Shown piece by piece: positions 1 to 10,409 of a stretch of 64,000 nucleotides of DNA. The position numbers were made by a program, and so were the translations under genes. Numbering within the stretch: the first letter of the stretch is position 1; every line of letters starts with the position of its first letter. The notes under the pieces were generated by a model. That model worked only from the letters and a program-made list of their open reading frames with translations. It was not told the DNA's origin and did no database searches. This DNA is from Nymphalis io (lineage: Eukaryota > Arthropoda > Insecta > Lepidoptera > Nymphalidae): NCBI RefSeq assembly GCF_905147045.1, contig NC_065910.1, positions 4,402,001-4,466,000 of the forward strand, in the 5' to 3' direction.

Positions 1-1272
1 TGGTGAAATAAAAAATCAGAAATATAATAATAGTCAATTGAACATCTTGTCACAATGATCTTGAACAAAGTCTTAGGAGAAGTAGAATAAAATGAGTGAC
101 ACGCCTATAACCTGACAAACTTGCACAAAGTCTAAATATATCAAGTAGATTCATACCGTAACATATGTTATTTATACTAAATAAAACATCAATTAATGTT
201 GTCATGGTTTCATTGGATGGTAATTAAGTGGCATTTAATATATTGACTAAGCAAACGAGCAAAATACATAGTAATTTATTTATTATCTAAATCATACAAT
301 GATTAAAATTTCAAAGTTGTATTTGCATAATACTAAAAACTTGCCTTAGAATGGGTACAATATATATTTTTTCAGTATTGGGGCTTCGTTTTTCATCGCA
401 TAGGTTTGCTTTAAATAACCATTTATCCATATTCCTATTATTCGTACCTTTGGTGTACTTTAGAAGAGCCTTTAGTGTACAGATAGTGTTTATTTAGCCG
501 AATTTCGGAATGAAAATCTGACCCATATTTCGACCAAGTGAAGTAAAAATGCTGGAAAAAAAATCCAAATATTTACAATAAATTAACAAGAGAGAAAGAA
601 TTTTTCTATTAATCGATGCTTATATGCAATTAATAATTAAAATACAATCTAACTACGGGCGGTTAATTCCACACGTGCATACATAAAAGACACAGAATTT
701 ATCCTTACAGAACTAAGAAAAATATCACAATTATAAGGTCATACTTATTTCGAAATCGGTTAAATTTTATATGTTAAAAATTATATATTTTTTAGACTCA
801 CAAAATTGTTTATAATATGTTAGTATACGTATGAAATTGCATTAATCGTTAAAAATTTTACTCTCACATCAATAAAGTAACTACAAAATTCACTCTTCTA
901 GTTCACTTGAAACGATAGCAACCCTTATAAAATGTGTATTTAATTTCATGTACCGGCAAATAGGCTTAAACATGAGCTGGTTGAGTGAGCTGTAGTACTC
1001 GTGCGCTCTGAAACTGAATCCCTAATACTTATGTATGGCATATTTTACCTCGAACTATACAAACAGGCTTTGCTTACTGAGTGGAGAGATCAGAATTTGA
1101 AAATATCAAATTACTAAAAATGTTTACAAAAAATCATTTGTTGGTCTAATTCGCTTTTTTGTATACGTCTACCTAAATTATTATTTAAAAGCTAAGAAAT
1201 ATACATTTTTTTCATTTAGTACCCCAAAACAGTCGTCTAAAATTATTGCTTCGTTAACGTTTAAAGCCGAGA
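1..1272. other. AT-rich non-coding stretch
   Basis: No coding region, RNA gene or recognisable repeat is visible. The sequence is AT-rich with homopolymer runs and no open frame with family resemblance. Confidence 0.6.
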
Positions 1273-1582
1273 GCCGAGATGGCCCAGTGGCAAGAATGCG
1301 TGAATCTTAACCGATGATCGTGGGTTCAAACCCGGGCAAACACCACTAAATTTTCATGTGCTTAATTTGTGATTATAATTCATCTCGTGTTATACGGTGA
1401 AGGAAATAATCGTGAGGAAACCTGCATGTGTCTAATTTCACTGAAATTCTGGCACTTGTGTATTCCACCAAACCGCATTGGGGCAGCGTGTTGGAATAAG
1501 CTCCATACCTTCTCCTCAAAAAGGGAGAGAAGGCCTTAGCCCAGCAGTGGGACATTCAGATTGTTACTGTACTGTTACTGTA
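1273..1582 (+). mobile_element. tRNA-derived SINE, family 1, near full length
   Basis: A tRNA-like head carries an A-box-like TGGCCCAGTGG (1280-1290) and a B box GGTTCAAACCC (1323-1333), the spacing of an internal RNA polymerase III promoter. A body of about 230 bp follows, ending in CCCAGCAGTGGGACATT and a short TACTGT repeat tail. The same head, body and tail recur at 2729, 8343 (minus), 13740 and 34003 (minus), so the family is defined by the window itself. It resembles the Metulj-type SINEs of butterflies; that name is from memory and not checked. Confidence 0.9.
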
Positions 1583-2340
1583 ACATTTAAAACTGAGTAA
1601 GGTACTTATTACAATAAAAGTCACCATTTACAATCAGATGACCAGTTAGCCATCTGTCTTTTATAGCTGAAAATGTGTCCTTGATTTATATTGAGTTTCA
1701 CAGCTTTTAGGAAATAGGCCTGCTTTTAGGAAATGTTATATATACACATTTTCGCGTAATTTGAAACTGAACAATGATTTTCAACATCATCTAATATTTT
1801 CGTACACAGCATTCAATCAATGTAGACATAACGATGGGAATCAATCATCTATTCGTTACTGGTGAAAAGTTCAGCGACGCTAAGCTGTAGTTCCTAACAG
1901 TACTATTAACAGAGTGGATTATTTTTCCATTCCAACTGTTAGTCGATTGGTTCAAGATTATGCTATTTTTAATTTATTTGTATATTTTTTACAATATTGT
2001 ATGTTTTTAAAATATACAATAAATATTTAAATTGCGTTGTGATAAGACATATTTGATATTATCATAAAACTGGATAATTTGTGTATTTAAGCCGAATAAT
2101 ATAAATTTAATATTTTGCTATTATTATGTAGTATATTATAATACTTTTTTTTTGCTTTTACCCGCTTACTAAGAAATATTTTTAGATATATGATTTCACA
2201 CTAATCGTAAGCAGTGAAGCGAAGCCATAAATAAGTAAATAGATTTCATTATGTTATAATCAACGTGAAATTAAGTAGAAATAATCCAAATTTTACATAG
2301 TTAAAACAGTAAGACAGAATTAGTACTATATAATATGAGA
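1583..2340. other. AT-rich non-coding stretch
   Basis: Nothing recognisable between two SINE copies; no ORF with family resemblance. Confidence 0.6.
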
Positions 2341-2466
2341 TTCTACCAACCCGCACTGGAGCAGCGTGGTGGAATAAGCTCCAAACCTTCTCCTCAAAAA
2401 AAAAAAAAAGGGAGAGGAGGCCTTAGCCCAGCAGTGGGACATTTACAGGCTGTTACTGTACTGTAA
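2341..2466 (+). mobile_element. 5'-truncated SINE, family 1
   Basis: Only the 3' part is present, from the CCAACCCGCACTGGAGCAGCG body segment to CCCAGCAGTGGGACATT and the TACTGT tail. The tRNA-like head is missing. A run of 14 A replaces the short A run seen in other copies, probably replication slippage. Confidence 0.85.
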
Positions 2467-2728
2467 ATATGAGATATTTCTATGAGTTCGGCTGCCTTAC
2501 CTTTACAGTTTATATAACTTATGTTAATGAGGTTGCAGGGTTAATGTGGACCTTCATTATAATAATTTCCACTTATAAGGGCGATTTAGAGGACAGTTTT
2601 CAAGGTTCAAATGTGGATAGCCTTCTGGGTAATATAGACAGACATTTAAATTCAAAATTCTTAGCCTTGTAATAGTAATACGAGCAGTGTTCTAATTATA
2701 TTTATTTAAATTATTATTATCAATAAAA

Positions 2729-3031
2729 GCCGAGTTGGCCTTGTGGTTAAAACGCGTGAACCTTAACCGATGATCGTGGGTTCAAACCCGGGCAAGCACC
2801 ACTGAATTTTCTTGTGCTTAATTTGTGATTATAATTCATCTCGTGCTTGATGGTGAAGGAAAACATCGTGAGGAAACCTGCATGTGTCTAATTTCATTGA
2901 AATTATGCCACATGTGTATTCTACCAACCCGTATTGGAGTGGTGAAATAAGCTCCAAACCTTCTTCTCAAAAAGGGAAAGGAGGCCTTAGCCCAGCAGTG
3001 GGACATTAACAGGCTGTTACTGTTACTGTTA
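2729..3031 (+). mobile_element. tRNA-derived SINE, family 1, full length
   Basis: Head GCCGAGTTGGCCTTGTGG, B box GGTTCAAACCC, the shared body and a tail of TGTTAC repeats. A short deletion in the 3' body removes part of the GGAGCAGCGTGGTGG segment found in other copies. Confidence 0.9.
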
Positions 3032-3068
3032 TTAATATCAAAAGTATTACGCAACCATGTAACTGTAT

Positions 3069-3098
3069 GTATTTATTTATTTATTTATTTATTTTATT
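3069..3098. repeat. (TTTA)n microsatellite
   Basis: Tandem TATT/TTTA units, about seven copies, in AT-rich sequence. Confidence 0.85.
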
Positions 3099-3465
3099 AA
3101 GGACCATCTGCAGTCACAACACTTACACATGTAATAATAAAAACACATTCAAACTTACATAAAATGTGCGACTTCAAGAGCGCCACAACGTGCACTTTAA
3201 GGTACCATATACATTTTTTTTATTACTTCTAACAGATTATAACATAAGCAATATTTTTTATAAAACTGAAATACTAAAAATTGTTAACCATATTTCTATA
3301 GTTTTTTTTTTTTTAAATAAATAAATAATAATAATTAATAACATTGAAAATACAGCTGTAAATGTTATAATTAACGAGTGCACTCATTTCATTTATCACA
3401 TTAATAACATATAACAAAATAATTTAAATAAGAAAAATTTTAAAATTTATATTGAATAAAAATAA

Positions 3466-3640
3466 TTAGAATTCTAATAATAACTCCAGTTTTTTTTTGG
3501 ATTTATTAATGGAGTCCACAACAGGTTCATTTTGTCCTAGTTTAGTTTTAGATGGTCTAATGTAAAATACACTTATTGGACAACGTGGACATACTTTCCT
3601 AGGCACATTGAAATTTATTCCCCTGAGAATTTGAGAGAAG
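3466..3640 (-). pseudogene. possible C-terminal remnant of a LINE reverse transcriptase
   Basis: On the minus strand an open stretch reads INFNVPRKVCPRCP, then VFYIRPSKTKLGQNEPVV, then a lysine-rich end and a stop at 3466-3468. The layout (basic, proline-rich, with an N-E-P motif just before the stop) resembles the last residues of CR1/L2-type LINE ORF2 proteins. No RT core motif is present, so the family cannot be fixed. It could be chance. Confidence 0.3.
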
Positions 3641-3660
3641 AGAAGAGAATTCTACGACTT

Positions 3661-5609
3661 GAAAGGCTGTACATGTTATGAAATGTTAATTGATCTTTAT
3701 AGTTATAATTTTGTTTCGAACCTTCACCTGAAAAATTTAAATGACGCAAAAATGTATGTATGTATGTATGATGTTCTTTATTTCTTTCCGTTACCGCGCT
3801 TCCCTTCGTTGGTATGAAGTTAAATCGAGTACAATAACACTATAGACTCACGTTATAATATAATTTTATTTACTATTATGTTTTATTTACGATGAATACA
3901 ACACTTAATACTGACTAATGAATTTTTGAAGAATAGTAAAATTTGCGAACTCGTATATTGCAACTTTTTCAATGGACACTTTCCATTATGCATGCGTGAT
4001 TCGAGTGGTAGGTAATAATTAAATATGTTAGTAGTCTATGGATGCTATTAGCATATATCTTAATATTTAATGGTTGGTGGTTCGCGTTTTAGTGGTTGTA
4101 TAACTTCTGAATAAATAATACGACTATGGTCGTATTTACAATATGATATGCTTAATGGCATTAAAATAATAATATTAGTAAGCTATGATTAAATTTTTGT
4201 TAGTTATATGTTTAGTACTTCGTTTGTATTTACTATCGTACCTTAGCTTCGAATTTTTACATTGTTATTTTTTAAACAATAACTAAGAATACGTTCCAAG
4301 AATTCACTAACACGCAATGAACAAACGAATTTTTGCCATACAATAACTTGCAACTCTTGGCTTATATTATTGTGAAATCTTAACAATACCAAATATTTAC
4401 AATCTTTGCTTCCTTTTTATTTCATACACTTGCACTATTCCGATATTTGTATATGAATTGCAAACATTTCCAAAACCAATGAAAACATCCTCGTAAAGTG
4501 CTATAGGAATGTATTAACGCGTTTCTGTCCGTATGAAACAAAATAACGCTTTATGTGGATTGGCCCCACGCCAGGAGCGTGAGCCTTGTATCAGGGAAAA
4601 TCGCACTTACATACAAAACCTGTCCCAATTATAAGTTCAAGCGGAACACCATTAATAGCATCGGTGTTTTTGTTTAGCGATATATGTATGATCGATTATT
4701 TCGAGGTAAAGAGGGCTTAGATTTCGAAAGTGGGAAGTTTTGGGGCTTGAACTAAGCATTTTTTTGAGTTGAGATTCGACTTACTGAGGTTCTACTTTAT
4801 TTATTTTTAGAAATAGGCCACTGGAAGTAATTATAATTGTAAAATACTGGCACTACAACAAATATAAAATACTCCTTACAACGTTAATGCGCGTTAATGG
4901 CTCAAGATGTTATTGCATATAAGAGATTTATATGTTTCTTACTCACCCTTCAAGTGGGAACAGAATATTGATGTATTCCAGTAGCATAATTTATAATTGA
5001 GCGTTATATACCAGCACTCGCCTGTAATACAATACCAGCGGATAAATATTACGTATATATATAGTCTATTATTTAGATTTTAGTCAATTCGAGCGTAAGT
5101 AGCAACTTACTCGTAGAAAATGGAAATTAAAATATATATATATGTACATATATTTAAATTACATGAATCACAATAATTAAGAGATAAAAAAAATGTTCAT
5201 TGTATAAAAAACTGTTAAAAAATAAACGTTATTAATATATATATATTTTTTAAATGATTTAATCGCAAGCGCATATGACTGAAACCAAACTCCAAAACTA
5301 ACGCAGTCCTAATTTGAGAGCTTGCTAGTCAGAAATTTATTTTTTCGTCCGCCTTGTACTGTAAATGTTACAAAAGTATGTTTTGTACGTAAAAACAAGT
5401 ATGGAGAAAAGTGGTTTAGAATTAAAAAATGATGATTTCCTTGTTTTTTTTTTCGATATAGGAATGCAATGGCACAAAAAATTGATAAATTATTCATTTA
5501 AAAATATTGATGTTATTCCAACTGATCCCTTTAGAATTTAAGAATTTGTCAATAAATATGCTAAACAGGAAATTTTAAGAAGAAATATCAATATGGATTG
5601 AACATGTAA
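3661..5609. other. AT-rich non-coding stretch
   Basis: No gene recognised. It contains a short ATGT microsatellite near 3751-3771 and several short TA-dinucleotide tracts (around 5056, 5134 and 5236). Confidence 0.55.
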
Positions 5610-5846
5610 GGGCCGCGAGTTTAAACATAAGCCAGCACCACTAATTTTTCAAGTGCTTAATTTGTATTTATAATTCACATGCTCGGCGGTGAAGGAAAAC
5701 ATAGCAAGGCATATGTCGTTAGATATTATGCTACATAAATATTCAACCCTCACTACAGTATAGTGGAATAAGATCCAAAAACATTTTCCTCAAGAGAAGA
5801 GAATATTAGGACTTGTCCATCAGTGGGATATCTACAGGATGGTTTA
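5610..5846 (+). repeat. degenerate SINE, family 1
   Basis: Diverged but collinear with the full-length copies: remnants of the B-box region, GCACCACTAATTTTTCAAG, the GGCGGTGAAGGAAAACAT segment and a final CATCAGTGGGATAT. The A-box head is not recognisable. This is an old copy. Confidence 0.7.
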
Positions 5847-5891
5847 ATTTTTTATACGTTAAATATTTTTGTAGATCTATCTAATACCTAC

Positions 5892-6095
5892 AAGGTGGTA
5901 GGGCTTTGTATTACCCCATCTGAGGTAACGGCTCATAAGTTTTTCTACCGCTAAGCAGTAGTACTTAGTATTTGAGTGAGATTACAGGCACAAAGGAAAA
6001 TGGCGCTGCAAGATATATTGACCACCTTACATCGACAATGCGTCACCAACCTTAGAAACTAAGATAGTAGTAGTTATACTGCCTCACTCAACTTG
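5892..6095. repeat. two inverted fragments of the short poly(A) element family
   Basis: 5892-6002 matches the 5' half of the ~285 bp short element in plus orientation (GGTGGTAGGGCTTTGT through the AGATTACAGGCACAA segment). About 25 bp further on, 6028-6095 matches the same family in minus orientation (AATGCGTCACCAACCTTAGAAACTAAGAT). Both are diverged. Either two insertions or a rearranged copy. Confidence 0.6.
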
Positions 6096-6773
6096 AAATT
6101 GAAAAATAATATTTCTTATAACAATATTTTTTTAAAAACAAGCTGTAAATATCTACGCCATAAATGTTTGAAGCAGTGGGAACATAAAATTGTTTTCAAA
6201 CTAAAACCGATATACTTTCTACAAATTTAGTTTGGCTTTGTTACAAAATATTACAATCGTTTCAAGAGGATCTAACTGTAATTTCATCTTAATGGATTTT
6301 GCGAAAATATTTTGTTATATGTGCAATATATGCGAATAATATATACGGATCATCGAGCTATGATGATCTCACGTTTTACGAATATTAAGAAATACTTAAA
6401 GATGCTTTAATTTTATATATCTTATATATATGGTAAAAAGGTCAAAATTAAAATGTCATTCAGTTAGAACAAATTGTTAAACAAAAAAAAATATTCGAAG
6501 AAAATAATTGGCTAAAACGAATAATATATAATTGTATTATCACGTGCACCAAATAAAAGTATGTGCAAAGTTTCAGCTGACCCACACGTACTAGGTGAAG
6601 TTAAATAAAAGCTTGTTAAGAAATGAATCTGTTCACTAATCTATTTAAGTTAAAACTTTTGTAAAATCTTATTAGTATTAGCGTAAAAGTTTCTGGCATA
6701 GCACTATCAATGTGAAATGGTATGTTCGTATCGGATTATAATAGCTTGCATAACATTTGAAGAAGCAAAAATG

Positions 6774-6801
6774 CTGGGTATAGCTATATAGCTATACCCA
6801 G
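6774..6801. repeat. perfect 28-bp palindrome
   Basis: CTGGGTATAGCTAT is followed immediately by its exact reverse complement, with no spacer. It adjoins a second inverted repeat starting at 6802. Confidence 0.9.
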
Positions 6802-6840
6802 TGGGCCATATGGACCACAGAAAGTGGTCCATATGGACCA
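6802..6840. repeat. 17-bp hairpin with 5-nt loop
   Basis: Left arm TGGGCCATATGGACCAC (6802-6818), loop AGAAA, right arm GTGGTCCATATGGACCA (6824-6840); 16 of 17 positions pair. Each arm is itself nearly palindromic around CCATATGG. Confidence 0.85.
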
Positions 6841-8035
6841 CATGTTCATTTTGAAGGGATACTAACTATATATAATATAATATAATACATTAATGTGTGG
6901 AAAAATACAACTACTCTTATAATCCAATGGAATGGGAAATCCAATAAGACCGGAAATCATTCCGACGCATACTGAAGGCGCGGGAGTGTGAGCACTTTGG
7001 GCTGATTCAGAGAATTTGTATTCAGAACCATTATCTAGTATCTGATGTTTGTTTGTCCTTATGAGCTAGTTATTAGACCAACGAGAGTCAAACTGTGAGT
7101 CGTTGGTATAAGTGTATTGTATAAGTATATGTGTTATTATATGACAATATTATTGTAAATATATGAGAATGATAGTTATTCGGCCTACTTATAAAACATG
7201 TTTAGCGAGTTATCGTTAAACGTTTTTTTCTTCTTTTGAATGTCAAAACAATAATGATTGTCATAAACATGAATATATTTGGTCGTGAGTAGCTATTTGG
7301 CCCACCACAATTTCACTAAAGCGGCCACGGCGTGAGCCAGGTCCAGACAGGAACAGTACAGCAGTAGTAATCAATGTGGGAAGATCCGAGATGACTTCAA
7401 GGGGGTATTACCGAGGTATACCCGTTTGAGGGTATGCCTCTTCTAGTAAGCTGAGCACTGGAATAAAGAAAAGATAGGAACAGCATTGACCAGGTATGAA
7501 ACAATGGGGAGATCTGCGATCACAATTATCAAGGCACAATTTGAGCCCTGGAGCCTTGAGCCTTATTCCAGGAATAAGTTGTACTACTTAGTAATAAGTC
7601 TACTTCTTGAACGGTCTCCAGGAATTGTAAAAAGCGTAAAAAAATAAGATAAAATTACAATTATTTAGTAATCTTGTTATTTGATGTTTTCCATCATTGG
7701 CATAAGCTCAGATATAGTACGTTGCAAGCTTTTAGCGGATTCAGTCTTTTTCAATCTATCCGGATTTCAGTTTTCTATCTAACTACCAAAGAAAGTAATT
7801 GGAAATTTTGCAGATATTCAGCTTAAAATGCTTTTTCTGAAAATCATGTTCTTGTGTTCAATAACGGTCTTAGTATCGCCTCATTGTTTTCCCTCTTTAT
7901 CTCTCATAAAAGAGGGATATAAAAAGAATGTTTCAACTAACAATAAAATTACACTCTAAATTTAGCAAAAAAATGTAACTAATTTAATATATTTATAAAT
8001 ATGTAATATACATAATTTACAGATAGACATCAATA
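6841..8035. other. non-coding stretch with a less AT-rich core
   Basis: No gene or known repeat recognised. The part from about 7290 to 7600 has clearly more G and C than its surroundings and holds a small hairpin (GAGGTATACCC, loop, GGGTATGCCTC; about 7411-7438, one mismatch). It may be an unrecognised old element. Confidence 0.4.
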
Positions 8036-8262
8036 TTTTTTTATAGAATAGGAAGGTGGACGAGCATATGGGCCACCTGATGGTAAGTGGTCACCAACGC
8101 CCATTGACATTGGCATGTAAGAAATGTTAGCCATCGCTTACATCACCAATACGCCACCAACCTTGGGAACTAAGATGATATGTCCCTTGTCCCTGTAATT
8201 ACACTGGCTCACTTACCCTTCAAACCGGAACACAACAATACCAAGTACTGCTATATATATAT
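8036..8262 (-). mobile_element. short poly(A) element, 5'-truncated
   Basis: On the plus strand it starts with a T run and TATAGAATAGGAAGGTGG (the reverse complement of the family's 3' end and poly(A)). It continues to the CAAGTACTGCT segment, where it meets a TA microsatellite. The 5' portion (GGTGGTAGGGCTTTGTGC) is absent. The family has no A/B boxes, so it is not an ordinary tRNA SINE. Confidence 0.85.
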
Positions 8263-8269
8263 ATATATA
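8251..8269. repeat. (TA)n microsatellite
   Basis: About nine TA units at the broken 5' end of the short element. Confidence 0.8.
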
Positions 8270-8342
8270 ATTTTATTGTATCATAGATATATAATCAAGA
8301 TCTCGACCAATGATATCGCGTCATTTCATTTTATCTATAGTA

Positions 8343-8639
8343 GTAACAGCCTGTAAATGTCCCACTGCTGGGCTAAGGCCTCCTCTCCCTATTTGAGGAG
8401 AAGGTTTGGAGCTTATTCCACCACGCTGCTCCAATGCGGGTTGGTGGAATACACATGTGGCAGAATTTCGATGAAATTAGACACATGCAGGTTTCCTCAC
8501 GATGTTTTCCTTCACCGAAAAGCACGAGATGAATTATAAACAGAAATTAAGCACATGAAAATTCAGAGGTGCTTGCCCGGGTTTGAACCCACGTTCATCG
8601 GTTAAGATTCACGCGTTCTTACCACTGGGCCATCTCGAC
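8343..8639 (-). mobile_element. tRNA-derived SINE, family 1, full length
   Basis: Reverse-complement copy. Its minus strand begins GTCGAGATGGCCCAGTGG, has B box GGTTCAAACCC and ends CCCAGCAGTGGGACATTTAC plus a short tail. Confidence 0.9.
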
Positions 8640-8820
8640 GTATATCTGTGTTAAAACGTAGATACGACATGAGATGATTTCACTTTGACCATTTTATATA
8701 TATTTATAACTTATTTAAAGCAAAGCTAATTCAATGAATTATTTACTCTTATTAATGTCACGAATAATGAAATCATAAAATATATATAACGTACATAACA
8801 TTATTTAATAGATAGTACTG

Positions 8821-9629
8821 TATATTTTGAATCGTCGATCCCACAGTCGCTTAAGACCAGGGTCTTCAATCAGTGCGTCCTACCTGTAATGACTTACGGT
8901 GCCGAAACGTGGACACTTACCGTAGGACTGGTCCACAAATTTAGGGTCGCTCAGCGAGCAATGGAACGTGCGATGCTTGGGGTTTCTCTGGCAGATAGAA
9001 TCCAAAATGAGGACATTCGCCATAGAACTAAAGTCACCGACATCGCGCTTAGAATTAGCTCGCTGTAGTAGAAGTGGGCTGGTCATGTCTCCAGGCGCAT
9101 TGATGGCCGATGGAGCCGCCACGTGTTGGAGTGGAGACCACGCTTAGGCAAACGTAGTGTAGGACGCCCTGTGACAAGATGGGCCGACGATTTAAAAAAG
9201 GTGGCAGGTTCGGGATGGATGCGGACTGCCCAAGATCGGGATGGTTGGCGTTCTATGGGGGAGGCTTTCGTCCAGCAGTGGACGGCAAAAGGCTGAAAAA
9301 AAAACTGTAATTGATTCAAAAAATATAGAACTAAAGTCACCGACATCGCGCTTAGAATTAGCTCGCTGTAGTGGACGTGGGCTGGTCATGTCTCCAGGCG
9401 CATTGATGGCCGATGGAGCCGACACGTGTTGGAGTGGAGACCACGCTTAGGCAAACGTAGTGTAGGACGCCCTGTGACAAGATGGGCCGACGATTTAAAA
9501 AAGGTGGCAGGTTCGGGATGGATGCGGACTGCCCAAGATCGGGATGGTTGGCGTTCTATGGGGGAGGCTTTCATCCAGCAGTGGACGGCAAATGGCTGAA
9601 AAAAAAACTGTAATTGATTCAAAAAATAT
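8821..9629 (+). pseudogene. 5'-truncated RTE retrotransposon tail with 303-bp tandem duplication
   Basis: The sequence from about 8826 is closely similar to the 3' end of the RTE at 34962-37975 (position 37505 on): the post-RT region with GAETWTLTVGLVHKFRVAQR, MLGVSL, GRPVTRWADDLKK and QQWTAKG. It ends in TGA and a run of A. The segment 9022-9326 is repeated directly at 9325-9629 with about four differences, and the repeat includes the ~22 bp flank CTGTAATTGATTCAAAAAAT beyond the poly(A). ACTGTA occurs both before the 5' junction and after the poly(A), a possible 6-bp TSD. A TAG replaces a lysine codon in both units (SL-stop), so no product is expected. Confidence 0.9.
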
Positions 9630-9679
9630 TTATTTAAAAACTTACATTATCAACTAATAGACAGCGATGGATGATGTTT

Positions 9680-9800
9680 TCATAAAGGCCCGCAACGCAC
9701 CTGCCACCCGCCGGTGTTGCAGGTGTCCATGGGCAGTGGTAGTCACTTTCCATCAGGTGTGCCTCCTGCCGTTTGCCAACCTCTAACATAAGAAAAAAAA
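9680..9800 (+). repeat. 3' end of another LINE family
   Basis: CGCAACGCACCTGCCACC, then GTGTTGCAGGTGTCCATGGG, TTTCCATCAGGTGTGCCTCC and an A run. This is the 3' end style of lepidopteran Jockey/CR1-group LINEs (family knowledge). No coding part remains. Confidence 0.65.
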
Positions 9801-9975
9801 CTTGTTTCTCGGTCTATTTTGTACTCATTATTTGTATACGTATATTTTTAACTATCATTAATAATTATGGCTTAAGAAATTATTTCTCAAAAAAATCTCT
9901 TTAAATATTTGAGAAAACAAGATTAACATACTTAAATATTATATATACAACACATAATTAATCTCTTCATTCAAA

Positions 9976-10267
9976 TTTTTTTTTTATAGGATAGGAAGGT
10001 GGACGAGCATATGGGCCACCTGATGGTAAGTGGTCACCAAACGCCCTTAGATATTGGCATTGTAAGAAATGTCAACCATCGCTTATAGCCAATGCGCCAC
10101 CAACCTTGGGAACTAAGATTTTATGTCCCTTGTGCCTGTAATTACACTGGCTCACTCACCCTTCAAACCGAACACAACAATATCAAGTACTGCTGTTTTG
10201 CGGTAGAATATCTGATGAGTGGGTGGTACCTACCCAGACGAGATTGCACAAAGCCCTACCACCAGTA
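9976..10267 (-). mobile_element. short poly(A) element, full length
   Basis: Complete copy in minus orientation. Poly(T) and TATAGGATAGGAAGGTGG lie at the low end and GGGCTTTGTGCAATCTCGTC (reversed) at the high end, stopping at ACTGGTGGTAGGG, the same 5' boundary as the copies at 39314, 45701 and 60827. Confidence 0.88.
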
Positions 10268-10395
10268 AATTAATGATTTGAGTATGTATGCAAGATGCAA
10301 TATCACGTATCGTCTGTGTTAAATAGATAACAATTAATCTTATTGTCTTTAGCTAATTTACAAGATATATATTTTTTAAAAAGAATACTATAATT

Positions 10396-10409
10396 AAATG
10401 TAGAATAAA
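10396..10409 (+). repeat. TSD, left copy, of RTE at 10410-13567
   Basis: AAATGTAGAATAAA occurs here and again at 13568-13581, exactly at the end of the element's TGA repeat tail. Confidence 0.9.

Noticed and set aside
1373..1555. Recurring ORF MSHCWAKA.. (also 2836-3054 and 8357-8539)
   Set aside because: A reverse-strand reading of the SINE family 1 tail; same product in each copy because the repeat is the same.
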